From: Bacteroidales bacterium KA00344
Lineage (GTDB): Bacteria > Bacteroidota > Bacteroidia > Bacteroidales > Bacteroidaceae
Assembly: GCA_001552765.1 (NCBI GenBank)
Contig: KQ959452.1
Coordinates: forward strand, 109,972-163,001
Reading direction: 5' to 3'
Length of the DNA: 53,030 nucleotides
Under the pieces are notes generated by a model. It worked only from the letters and a program-made list of their open reading frames with translations. It had not been told where the DNA came from and did not search any database. The translations under genes and the position numbers were made by a program. Shown here one piece after another: positions 36,545 through 44,509 of the stretch. Every line of letters begins with the position of its first letter. Within the stretch, counting starts at the first letter, position 1.

Positions 36545-38029
36545 ATGAAACGATTATTCTTTCTCATTATTTTAATAATGACATTGTTGAGTTCCCATGC
36601 TCAGAAACGACAATTCAGAGGAGCTTGGATCCAAGCCGTCAATGGGCAATTTCAAGGTATGTCTCGCGACGCTATGCAGCAAACGCTCGTCAATCAGCTC
36701 GACGTATTGCAGCAAGATGGTGTGAATGCCATTATTTTTCAGGTGCGCCCGGAATGTGATGCGCTTTATGAGAGTCGTTTGGAACCTTGGAGTCGATTCC
36801 TGACCGGCGTACAGGGGCAAGCTCCCCAGCCATATTGGGACCCACTGGCATGGATGGTAGAGGAGTGTCATAAGCGCGGAATGGAAATCCATGCGTGGAT
36901 TAATCCTTATCGTGCCAAGACCAAAGGCACTACCCGTTTGGCCAACAGCCATATCGCCATGACAAATCCCCGTAGCTACTTCGTGTACGACAACCAGTAT
37001 ATTCTCAACCCGGCGTTGAAGGAAAACCGCGATTATATCTGCAAGGTGGCAGACGATATTGTTGCTCGCTACGACATCGACGGATTCCATATTGATGACT
37101 ATTTTTATCCCTATCCTGCACCGGGACAAATCATTCCCGACCAAGCGTACTATGAGGCATCGCGTGGAGGCTTTACGAATATTGGCGATTGGCGCCGCAA
37201 CAACGTCAATTTGTTTGTGAAACAATTGGGCGAAACCATCCATAAACGCAAGCCTTGGGTGAAGTTTGGCGTTTCTCCTTTTGGCATTTACCGCAATCAG
37301 GCTTCAGATCCGAAGAACGGATCAGCTACCAAAGGACTGCAGAATTATGATGATTTGTATGCCGACGTGTTGCTTTGGGTAAACAATGGATGGATAGATT
37401 ATTGTGTGCCGCAGGTGTATTGGCAAATAGGACATCCTGCAGCAGACTATGCCACGCTGATCAAATGGTGGGACAAGCACGCCTCCAACCGCCCTTTGTT
37501 TATTGGAGAAGACGTGGAGCGCACCGCCAAATATCCCGACCCACAGAATCCCAACAATCATCAGCTTCCGGCCAAATACCGCCTTCACCGCCAGACGCAT
37601 CATGTAGACGGCGTTGTGCTGTGGTATGCCAAAGCTGTGGTAGATAACGTTGGCAATTACGGCAGTGTGCTTCGCAATTCCTATTGGAAATACCCGGCCT
37701 TGCAGCCGTTGATGCCATTTATCGACAGCAAAAGTCCGAAGAAGCCCAAAAAGCTAAAGGCTATATGGACCAGTGATGGTTACGTGTTGTTTTGGCGGGC
37801 ACCAAAGGGTAAAGACTGGGATGACAAGGCCATGAAGTATGTAGTTTATCGTTTTGCAAAAAACGAACGGGTGAACATCAATGATCCATCGAAGATAGTT
37901 GCCATCACAGACTACACCTTTATCAATTTGCCGTATGACAAGGGAGATGTTCGATATACCTATGTAGTCACCGCATTAGACAGAATGTCGAACGAAAGCA
38001 AGGCCAAGAAGAAAAAGGTGAAACTTTGA
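36545..38029 (+). CDS. GHL10 (DUF187) family glycosyl hydrolase-like protein with C-terminal FnIII-like domain
   Basis: 494 residues from the ATG at 36545. Signal peptide MKRLFFLIILIMTLLSSHAQ. The catalytic-type (beta/alpha)8 domain (about 22-380) is of the GHL10/DUF187 family: RGAWIQ, FQVRPECDALY, WDPLAWMVEECHKRGMEIHAWINPYR, DGFHIDDYFYPYP and CVPQVYWQ. A C-terminal beta-sandwich (about 395-490) looks like a fibronectin type III module. Family members are thought to cleave peptidoglycan-type or other glycans. The location is probably periplasmic or outer membrane. Followed by a hairpin at 38083-38117. Confidence 0.92.
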   Translation: MKRLFFLIILIMTLLSSHAQKRQFRGAWIQAVNGQFQGMSRDAMQQTLVNQLDVLQQDGVNAIIFQVRPECDALYESRLEPWSRFLTGVQGQAPQPYWDPLAWMVEECHKRGMEIHAWINPYRAKTKGTTRLANSHIAMTNPRSYFVYDNQYILNPALKENRDYICKVADDIVARYDIDGFHIDDYFYPYPAPGQIIPDQAYYEASRGGFTNIGDWRRNNVNLFVKQLGETIHKRKPWVKFGVSPFGIYRNQASDPKNGSATKGLQNYDDLYADVLLWVNNGWIDYCVPQVYWQIGHPAADYATLIKWWDKHASNRPLFIGEDVERTAKYPDPQNPNNHQLPAKYRLHRQTHHVDGVVLWYAKAVVDNVGNYGSVLRNSYWKYPALQPLMPFIDSKSPKKPKKLKAIWTSDGYVLFWRAPKGKDWDDKAMKYVVYRFAKNERVNINDPSKIVAITDYTFINLPYDKGDVRYTYVVTALDRMSNESKAKKKKVKL

Positions 38030-38082
38030 GGTTTCAAAAGGCTGTTATGGGGACTGGAATAAGCCCCAATATAGCTGGAAAG

Positions 38083-38117
38083 TCGGGGAAGCGGATCTTT
38101 TTTATTGGCTTCTCCGA
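38083..38117 (+). terminator. Hairpin after the GHL10 gene
   Basis: 10-bp stem TCGGGGAAGC/GCTTCTCCGA with one G-U pair, followed by TTTCTCG. Probable terminator in the gap between converging genes. Confidence 0.55.
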
Positions 38118-38240
38118 TTTCTCGTTTTATTCTCTTTTATAGCAGACAATACGACTATCCCTACCGTCCGCAGTGGCTGTTTGCCAAGAAGCATGGCGGA
38201 ATGGCAGCGGGAAAAAACGGAAGAGAAGCGGCGAGGGGGA

Positions 38241-38615
38241 CTACGATCCCAGTTGTTGGAGCAGTTGTTTCACATAATAACGCTCCCAATCTTCCGGGTG
38301 AAGCTTCTGTTTATCATACTGCAGCATGTCAATATCGATTCTGACAATGTTTTTTTCTTTTTCCGTTTGCGTGCGTCCTAAAGATCGCTCTGCTTGTTTC
38401 AGCAGCGCGTTAAGTTCATCGCGGTCCATCGTGGTTTCAGTGATGGCCAAGCAGTTGAGATAGAGCGATGTACCCTTGCCGATGGGAGTGGTCCATAGAT
38501 TTTGTGAGAAGACAATGTCTCCGAAGATGTTGCATAACAGTTTCCGGGCTTTTGCAATATTCTCTTCCTGATCAAAGTTCGAGCCGAGACAAAGCAGAAG
38601 TTTTTTCTTTTTCAT
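38241..38615 (-). CDS. Short HPPK-like protein (FolK family)
   Basis: 124 residues resembling 6-hydroxymethyl-7,8-dihydropterin pyrophosphokinase, the enzyme of folate synthesis. LCLGSN (about 8-13), the YLNCLAITET stretch (about 52-61), LLKQAERSLGR (about 72-82), the Mg-binding Asp pair in RIDIDML (about 92-98) and a late HPEDWERYY (about 106-114) align with the family. The usual WGPRTLDLD loop is shortened and the C-terminal 30 or so residues are missing, so activity is uncertain. It may be a compact active form found in this phylum or a regulatory paralogue. Converges with the GHL10 gene. Confidence 0.8.
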   Translation of the reverse strand: MKKKKLLLCLGSNFDQEENIAKARKLLCNIFGDIVFSQNLWTTPIGKGTSLYLNCLAITETTMDRDELNALLKQAERSLGRTQTEKEKNIVRIDIDMLQYDKQKLHPEDWERYYVKQLLQQLGS

Positions 38616-38698
38616 GATTAGATGTGTCAGGCTGCACTCTTCCTGTGGAGTGGGGCCATGTTTTGAAGATATGGATCAATGTTTTACAAGCTAAAGCA

Positions 38699-38723
38699 AG
38701 GGACGGACACGCGGTCCGTCCCT
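38699..38723. terminator. Hairpin between the HPPK-like gene and rpiB
   Basis: Perfect 10-bp GC-rich stem AGGGACGGAC/GTCCGTCCCT with loop ACGCG, 100 bp after the rpiB stop. The T-rich tail is on the plus-strand side; on the minus strand the tail TTGCTTTAGC is weaker. Confidence 0.6.
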
Positions 38724-38823
38724 GTTCATCCTTTTTTCTCTTTTTTGTGATATGTGAGCAGATGCTGTTTCGTGCGTAAACACACATCATCACATAATTC
38801 TTTTGTACCCGTTGCTTTGCAAC

Positions 38824-39273
38824 CTACTTGTTGCAATTAACGGGAATTTTATTGATACGGCGCAGATGACGCCCTCCTTCAAAATCAGTAGAGAGAAATT
38901 CGTCCATGATGCTGCGTGCCATTTCGTTATCGATGAAACGTCCCGGCATTACGAGAATGTTTGCATTATTGTGCTGACGGCTGAGATGAGCAATTTCCGG
39001 CATCCAGACCAATGCCGCGCGCACGCCCTGATGTTTGTTCAGCGTGATGCTGATACCCTCTCCGGAGCCACAGATGGCAATACCCGGATAAACCTCACCC
39101 GACTCAATGGCTCTGCCCAACGGATGGGCAAAGTCGGCATAGTCGGAACTTTCGTCTGTGTAGGCACCAAAATCTTTGTAGGCAATTCCTTTTTCGTCAA
39201 GATATTGCTTGACAAACTGTTTTAAAGCAAAGCCGGCGTGGTCGCTGGCCAGTCCGATCGTTTTGATTTCCAT
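38824..39273 (-). CDS. rpiB: Ribose 5-phosphate isomerase B
   Basis: Interconverts ribose 5-phosphate and ribulose 5-phosphate. 149 residues, normal for RpiB. ASDHAGFALK near the N-terminus (about 9-18), the active-site cysteine in ICGSGEGI (about 68-75) and HLSRQHNNANILVMPGR (about 95-111) are diagnostic. It follows tkt by 108 bp on the same strand with a hairpin between, so both belong to the non-oxidative pentose phosphate pathway unit. Confidence 0.96.
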   Translation of the reverse strand: MEIKTIGLASDHAGFALKQFVKQYLDEKGIAYKDFGAYTDESSDYADFAHPLGRAIESGEVYPGIAICGSGEGISITLNKHQGVRAALVWMPEIAHLSRQHNNANILVMPGRFIDNEMARSIMDEFLSTDFEGGRHLRRINKIPVNCNK

Positions 39274-39313
39274 ATTGATATAGATTTATTGGTGAGTGTT
39301 GAGGTAAAGCAAA

Positions 39314-39373
39314 GCAGCAGGGACCATAAACCGCAGATATGCAGACCATCTGAAGACTATAGTCCCTGCCTGC
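39314..39373 (-). terminator. Intercistronic hairpin tkt-rpiB
   Basis: Stem between GCAGCAGGGACCATA and TATAGTCCCTGCCTGC (a few mismatches) in the tkt-rpiB gap. No strong T-run, so it may tune read-through or mRNA decay. Confidence 0.5.
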
Positions 39374-39381
39374 AGTCAATT

Positions 39382-41406
39382 CTATTTCTCAAGAAAAGCC
39401 TTCACCTGCTTGTACACATTCTCACCCGTGTAACCGAGTTTTTCATCGAGCACCTTGTAGGGGGCGGAGAAGCCAAAGCTGGGCATGCCGAATATTTTGC
39501 TGTTGGGGCCTATGCCCACCAAGCCTTCCAAGGTAACGGGAAGCCCGGCGGTCATACCAAACTTCTTGACGTTGTAGGGCAACACGCTCTCTTGATATTC
39601 CGGGCTTTGGGTGCGGAACAATCCTTCGGAAGGAGCACTGACTACACGCACCTTGATGCCGTCTTTGCGTAGGGCTTCGGTGCCTGCTTCGAGGGTAGAA
39701 ACCTCAGATCCGCTTGCAACGAGAATCACATCGGGATCTTCGTCAGATCCGGCCACGATATAAGCTCCCTTGCTCACTTGGCTGTAATCGTTGCCTTCCG
39801 GTAGATTTTCGATGGTCTGACGGGAGAAAATGAGGGCCGTCGGCGTGTCGATGTTCTCCATGGCGAGCTTCCAACATGCTGTGGTTTCCTCCACATCGGC
39901 CGGCCGGAATACACGGATGCTATCCTTGCCGGCATGGTTTTTCATTTTTTCCATCAGGCGAATCTGTGCCTCTTGCTCAACAGGCTCGTGGGTGGGACCG
40001 TCTTCTCCGACGCGGAATGCGTCGTGTGTCCAGATGAATTTCACGGGCACTTGCATCAAGGCAGCCATACGCACGGCCGGCTTCATGTAGTCGGAGAATA
40101 CAAAGAATGTGCCGCAGGCAGCGATGACACCGCCGTGGAGCATCATGCCGATACACATATCGGCCATCGTCAGTTCGCTCACACCGGCTTGGAAGAACGC
40201 CCCACTGAAATCGCCTTTCATGAGATTGGTGGTCTTTTTCAGGAACCCATCGGTCTTGTCGGAATTGGAAAGGTCGGCAGAAGCGCATATCATGTTGGGC
40301 ACCTGCTCGGCCAACACGCTGAGACAAGCCGCACTGGCAGCACGTGTCGCCGCACCGGCTTTCTGCTCCACCTTTGTCCAGTCTATCTTGGGTGCCTTGT
40401 CGGAGAACCATTCGTCCATGAGCGCAGCCTTGTCGGCGTTGGCCTTTCGCCATGCCGATTCCTCTGCCCGGCGTGCAGCGACAATTCTCTGAAGTTCTTC
40501 CCTACGGGCGTCATAGAGCGCCTTGACGTCATCAAAGATAACGAAGGGATTATCCACATCGCCACCAAGATTTTTCACGGTGTTGGTATAGGCTGCTCCG
40601 CCGAGAGGTGCCCCGTGCGTCTTCACGTTGGCCTCATAGCTCGATCCGTCAGCCTGCAGCGCACCTTTACCCATGATGGTCTTGCCGATAATGAGGGTGG
40701 AGCGAGTCTCTTCCTTTTGAGCAGCATCGAGTGCTTGGCGAATTTCCTCAACGTCGTTGCCGTTGATTTCCATCACGTTCCATCCCCAAGCCTCGTATTT
40801 GGCCTTGGTGTCTTCGTTCATCACGACCTTGGTTTCCGTGGAAAGCTGAATGTCGTTAGAGTCGTAAAACATGATGAGGTTGTTCAGTCCGAGATTGCCG
40901 GCAATACGACCTACACCTTGCGAAATCTCTTCCTGAACGGCTCCGTCGCTGATATAAGCATAGATTTTGTGTTGCATGACGGCCTTGTCGAGGCGTGCCT
41001 CCAGAAACTTCTCGGCCACAGCGGCTCCTGCTGCCATTGCATGGCCCTGTCCAAGCGGCCCGGAAGAGTTTTCAATGCCATGCATGACATCGAGTTCAGG
41101 ATGGCCCGGAGTGATGGACTCCCACTGGCGGAATTGTTTCAGATCGTCCATCGAGAAGAATCCGCGCAGGGTCAATCCGGCGTAGAGCATGGGGCTCATG
41201 TGGCCGGGATCGAGGAAGAAGCGGTCGCGTCCCGGCCATTTGGGGTCGTCAGGGTCGTAAATCAGGTATTCTGCGAAGAGTACATTGATGAAATCGGCTC
41301 CACCCATTGCGCCTCCGGGGTGGCCTGAATTGGCTTTCTCAACCATGGAAGCTGCCAATATGCGGATATTGTCAGCTGCACGGTTCATTAATTTGATGTC
41401 ATTCAT
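39382..41406 (-). CDS. tkt: Transketolase
   Basis: Thiamine-diphosphate enzyme that moves two-carbon units between sugar phosphates. 674 residues. N-terminal TPP domain with ANSGHPGGAMGGAD (about 25-38), GPLGQGHAMAAG (about 115-126) and the YISDGAVQEEISQG motif (about 149-162) that binds Mg-TPP. The middle pyrimidine domain includes HDAFRVGEDGPTHEP (about 462-476). It is the bacteroidal variant, in which the motif reads SDGAVQEE rather than GDGCLMEG. First gene of tkt-rpiB, with two promoter-like elements upstream. Confidence 0.97.
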   Translation of the reverse strand: MNDIKLMNRAADNIRILAASMVEKANSGHPGGAMGGADFINVLFAEYLIYDPDDPKWPGRDRFFLDPGHMSPMLYAGLTLRGFFSMDDLKQFRQWESITPGHPELDVMHGIENSSGPLGQGHAMAAGAAVAEKFLEARLDKAVMQHKIYAYISDGAVQEEISQGVGRIAGNLGLNNLIMFYDSNDIQLSTETKVVMNEDTKAKYEAWGWNVMEINGNDVEEIRQALDAAQKEETRSTLIIGKTIMGKGALQADGSSYEANVKTHGAPLGGAAYTNTVKNLGGDVDNPFVIFDDVKALYDARREELQRIVAARRAEESAWRKANADKAALMDEWFSDKAPKIDWTKVEQKAGAATRAASAACLSVLAEQVPNMICASADLSNSDKTDGFLKKTTNLMKGDFSGAFFQAGVSELTMADMCIGMMLHGGVIAACGTFFVFSDYMKPAVRMAALMQVPVKFIWTHDAFRVGEDGPTHEPVEQEAQIRLMEKMKNHAGKDSIRVFRPADVEETTACWKLAMENIDTPTALIFSRQTIENLPEGNDYSQVSKGAYIVAGSDEDPDVILVASGSEVSTLEAGTEALRKDGIKVRVVSAPSEGLFRTQSPEYQESVLPYNVKKFGMTAGLPVTLEGLVGIGPNSKIFGMPSFGFSAPYKVLDEKLGYTGENVYKQVKAFLEK

Positions 41407-41429
41407 TGCTATATGTTTTTTGTTACGTA

Positions 41430-41437
41430 CAAAGTTA
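41430..41437 (-). promoter_or_regulatory. tkt promoter -7 element
   Basis: On the minus strand this reads TAACTTTG, 24 bp before the ATG. A second full match, TACCTTTG, lies at 41450-41457, exactly 20 bp upstream, so two start sites may exist. Confidence 0.6.
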
Positions 41438-41915
41438 GTCTATTTCCTACAAAGGTATTCATTTTTAAGAATTATCCCATAGAGTTTTGCAACTTTGTTT
41501 GGAATATTTGCCATTCTACGGTAGGTTTGCTTCATAAAAAATGCGAAGTGACGACTTGGATAGCGATGAAGCTCAGACAAGACCGAGCGTTTCCGGCCTA
41601 CGGTTAGGCTCTAAAAATGCAGCCTGTAAGTTCAATCAGTATGGCTCTCAGGTTTGAGGAAACTGGTTTGAAAGTTCGGCTCATATTGTCTGGAAGCAAC
41701 GTATACGGACTGCTCACTACCCCCGAACATACCTTTCGGCTTGGAAAATACGTTCTGTGTCATGCGTTCTTATGTAAAATATGTTTACCGTTTTTCGACG
41801 ATTATTTTCAGAACATCTGGAAGAAAAAGGGCTATGTTTTTGCCTTTATTAGCTGCCCGCAGCAGGAAAAAAGTCTTCGTTTTTTAGGTTTTAAATTCTG
41901 TCATGTGATGTCGGA

Positions 41916-42025
41916 GCCTTAATCGCAGTGCGGTTACGCCCTAATCACCACACGAGTAAGCCTTATCCGCATGACGGTTAGGCCTTCATCGTCGTGCCAT
42001 TCGATACTTAATCGCGTACGAGGGT
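41916..42025 (+). repeat. 22-bp degenerate tandem repeat array 3
   Basis: Five units of exactly 22 bp (starts 41916, 41938, 41960, 41982, 42004). Pattern GCCTTAATCG, three variable bases, GTGCGGTTA plus one base. Neighbouring units differ at many positions while the period is exact, so the spacing looks better kept than the sequence. Confidence 0.85.
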
Positions 42026-42230
42026 ATGGGAGTCGCAAAGCGACTTTGCTTTAATGTGCTGACTGTCAGCGCACTGCAAGCTTGCGCAATTTTAGCGTAT
42101 TCGGAACGAGAGTAGAATTATTTTTGAATTCGCGAATTTTAAAGCACCTTTTGTAAAGAAAAATACGGGTATCTAATACGTTTTCTTCGTGAAACGATTG
42201 GATATCCGTCAGTCGCATTTATACGTATTT

Positions 42231-42431
42231 CTACCGCAGGTTGATCGTGACGACAGACATGGCCGGCACCTTAACCTTGACCTTGTTGTTCTTGATTTTA
42301 ACATCCTTGAAATCGGCAGGACCAACTGTGTTGGGCCGTCCAAAGTCGTTGCAATCATTCATTTTCTTACTGGTCAGTATTTTTTCAACGGCTTTTCGGG
42401 GCATCACCCGTGCAATTCTATGATGTGTACC
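42231..42431 (-). pseudogene. Remnant of a GH51-type alpha-L-arabinofuranosidase (C-terminus)
   Basis: The last 67 or so codons of a reading frame resemble the C-terminal beta-sandwich of bacteroidal GH51 arabinofuranosidases: a KILTSKKMNDCNDFGRPN stretch, then an FKDVKIKNNKVKVKVP strand pair and the ending MSVVTINL. Upstream of about 42431 the frame no longer looks like the family and runs antiparallel to nothing homologous, as it enters the rpoD coding region. The catalytic domain is gone. This is a gene relic left downstream of rpoD. Confidence 0.6.
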
Positions 42432-42465
42432 TGTTATGTAAAGATAATGATATATTGGCCGGAGT

Positions 42466-43341
42466 TTATTCGAGATATTGCCTGAGGGTAGAAGCGTATT
42501 TGCTGAATCTGATTTTTCGCAGTGCTTTTTCCCGCACCTGTCTGATGCGTTCACGAGTCATACCCAGACTGTCGGCAATTTCTTCCAGGCTCTTTTCCAT
42601 TTCGCCGATGCCAAACGACTCTTTGATGATTTTCTGCTCGCGTGTGTTGAGCACCTCACGCAGCAAGTCGTTGATAAACTGATGCATTGATTCCTTGTCG
42701 AGCGAACTGTCCGATTTCATTCTGCTATCGTCCGACGAGAGCAAGTCGGCCATAGAGCCATCGTCCTCGTTGCCCAGCGGGGCATCGATACTCGTGGTGC
42801 GTGAACTGGCGTTCATGGCTGCCGCAATCTGCGATTCCTCCACATCCAGAATCTCTGCCAACTCGTGGTTAGAGGGGAGCCGCCCGTGTTCCTGAAGAAA
42901 TGTTTCTGCGGTTTTGGTTGCTTTGCCATAGATGCCCACTTGGTTGAGTGGCATACGGACGATGCGACTCTTCACGGCCAGGGCTTCCATGATGCTTTGC
43001 CGAATCCACCATACGGCGTATGAAATGAACTTGAAACCGCGCGTTTCGTCAAATTTTTCGGCGGCTTTCACCAGGCCCATATTGCCTTCGTTGATGAGGT
43101 CGGTAAGCGATATGCCCTGATGTTGGTATTGCTTGGCTACCGAAACCACGAAACGGAGGTTTCCCCTCACCAAGCGGTCGCGCGCAGCTTCGCCTTCCGG
43201 TCCGCCTTTATGGATGGATCGGGCTAATGCGGCTTCTTCGTCGGGCGTTAGCAGCGGCTCGCGTGCTATCTCTGTGAGATACCGGTCGAGAGCTTCGCTG
43301 TTGCGGCTGGTGATGTTCTTGGTGATTTTTAATTGTCTCAT
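42466..43341 (-). CDS. rpoD: Primary sigma factor RpoD (Bacteroidota short type)
   Basis: Sigma-70 factor that directs RNA polymerase to housekeeping promoters. 291 residues, as usual for this phylum, which lacks the long region 1.1. Region 1.2 (about 15-50), region 2 with RDRLVRGNLRFVVSVAKQY, GLVKAAEKFDETRGFKFISYAVWWIRQSI (about 90-118, read in two pieces), region 3 (about 130-210) and region 4 with the helix-turn-helix LEEIADSLGMTRERIRQV. Monocistronic with its own TACTTTTG element. Its presence fits the TAnnTTTG promoters seen across the window. Confidence 0.97.
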   Translation of the reverse strand: MRQLKITKNITSRNSEALDRYLTEIAREPLLTPDEEAALARSIHKGGPEGEAARDRLVRGNLRFVVSVAKQYQHQGISLTDLINEGNMGLVKAAEKFDETRGFKFISYAVWWIRQSIMEALAVKSRIVRMPLNQVGIYGKATKTAETFLQEHGRLPSNHELAEILDVEESQIAAAMNASSRTTSIDAPLGNEDDGSMADLLSSDDSRMKSDSSLDKESMHQFINDLLREVLNTREQKIIKESFGIGEMEKSLEEIADSLGMTRERIRQVREKALRKIRFSKYASTLRQYLE

Positions 43342-43382
43342 TTCTTAAGGTTATTTTCAGAGTTAGCTTTACAGGTATGTCG

Positions 43383-43390
43383 CAAAAGTA
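43383..43390 (-). promoter_or_regulatory. rpoD promoter -7 element
   Basis: On the minus strand this reads TACTTTTG, 42 bp before the ATG at 43341. Confidence 0.55.
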
Positions 43391-43497
43391 CAAATAAATA
43401 TCATATCGCCAAAGGATATAGTAAGAAAAATAATCAAAGTTGAATTTGCTTTATGTAGGAATAATCTTGTTTATCATCGTTTTCCAAAAATATTTTC

Positions 43498-43505
43498 TAA
43501 CTTTG
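43498..43505 (+). promoter_or_regulatory. ptb-buk promoter -7 element
   Basis: TAACTTTG, a full match, 54 bp before the ptb ATG. Confidence 0.6.
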
Positions 43506-43559
43506 CGCGAGATTGTAAGATGCCACGATTTTGTTGTGGAAAATATGAATTAAAATGAA

Positions 43560-44414
43560 ATGAAAACGTTGCGGAATTTTGCTGAAATTGTAGAAGGACT
43601 GAGGAGCGCCGGCATAAAACGCAGGGTGGCGGTGGTTTGTCCGCGTGATAAGGCTACGATGGACGCAATAGAACGCGCCTCGAACGAAGGATTTGCAGAG
43701 GCGGAAATGATAGATAATGAAAACTTGCAGACGGCTGCAGAAACGGCTGTGACGATGGCGCAGGAGGGAAAGGTGGACATGATTATGAAGGGGCTCATTC
43801 CCTCTGAAATATTGTTGAAGGCCATTCTCCGATTTAACGGTGGATTGTTGCCGGAGGGAGGTATGCTCACCCATACGGCGTGCGCGCACTTTGCGCAATA
43901 TCACAAACTGCTGTTCTACACCGATGCGGCTGTGATACCCGTCCCCACGCATGAACAGCGGGTGCAGCAGGTGCGGTATATGGCCAATTTATGCCACGCA
44001 ATGGGTATCGAGGAGCCTCGCATTTCGCTCATTCATTGCAGCGAAGAGGTGGACGATCGCCATTTCCCCTACACGGTGGGCTATCGGGAGATCGTAGAGA
44101 TGGCCCGGCAAGGAGAATTCGGGCGGTGTGTTGTTGATGGTCCGCTGGATCTGAAAACTTCATGCTCGGCAGAGAGTCTCAAGGTGAAAGGTATTGCGTC
44201 GCCTATTGCCGGCGAAGCAGATGCTTTGATATTTCCGGATATAGAGAGTGGCAACGTGTTTCACAAGACCATCACGCTGTTCAACGATGCAAAATTGGCG
44301 AGCCTGTTGCAGGGGCCGCGAGTACCTGTGGTGTTGACTTCGCGCGCCGACGCTCCGGAAACCAAATACTACAGTTTGGCCGTTGCGGCAGCCTTGGGAG
44401 CAGAAAAATCATAG
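43560..44414 (+). CDS. ptb: Phosphate butyryltransferase
   Basis: Converts butyryl-CoA (or branched acyl-CoA) and phosphate into acyl phosphate. 284 residues of the PTA/PTB fold. Visible segments are MIMKGLIPSEILLKAIL (about 77-93), the middle region, and the C-terminal GIASPIAGEADALIFPDIESGN (about 218-239, read in pieces), typical of Ptb rather than the longer acetyl enzyme. It is followed 95 bp later by buk, and together they make ATP from acyl-CoA. No butyryl-CoA synthesis genes are in the window, so the source of the acyl-CoA is open. Confidence 0.92.
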   Translation: MKTLRNFAEIVEGLRSAGIKRRVAVVCPRDKATMDAIERASNEGFAEAEMIDNENLQTAAETAVTMAQEGKVDMIMKGLIPSEILLKAILRFNGGLLPEGGMLTHTACAHFAQYHKLLFYTDAAVIPVPTHEQRVQQVRYMANLCHAMGIEEPRISLIHCSEEVDDRHFPYTVGYREIVEMARQGEFGRCVVDGPLDLKTSCSAESLKVKGIASPIAGEADALIFPDIESGNVFHKTITLFNDAKLASLLQGPRVPVVLTSRADAPETKYYSLAVAAALGAEKS

Positions 44415-44509
44415 GACGGTTGGGTGCTTTGTTGAGAGGCACGATGCAGCCATATATGAACATAAGGAGACTTATGAGATTAGAGAAAAACAAAAAATAC
44501 AGTGAATAA

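Larger units (their letters stand above)
41407..42230. other. Long gene-free gap between tkt and the GH51 remnant
   Basis: About 820 bases. It holds the tkt promoter, an isolated fragment resembling one repeat unit near 41590-41625 (GGCCTACGGTTAGGC), and the 22-bp array 41916-42025. The plus-strand frame at 41617-41922 has no recognisable content. AT-rich relic words (GCGTATTC, GAATTCGCGAATTTT) near 42090-42145 resemble those at 17580-17640. Confidence 0.6.

Noticed and set aside
39934..41328. Long plus-strand frame (464 codons) antisense to tkt
   Set aside because: Exact shadow of transketolase codons, His/Val-rich with no domain; long antisense frames arise from codon bias.
41617..41922. 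101-codon plus-strand frame in the tkt-rpoD gap
   Set aside because: Cys/Phe-rich with no family features and its end runs into the repeat array; probably chance.
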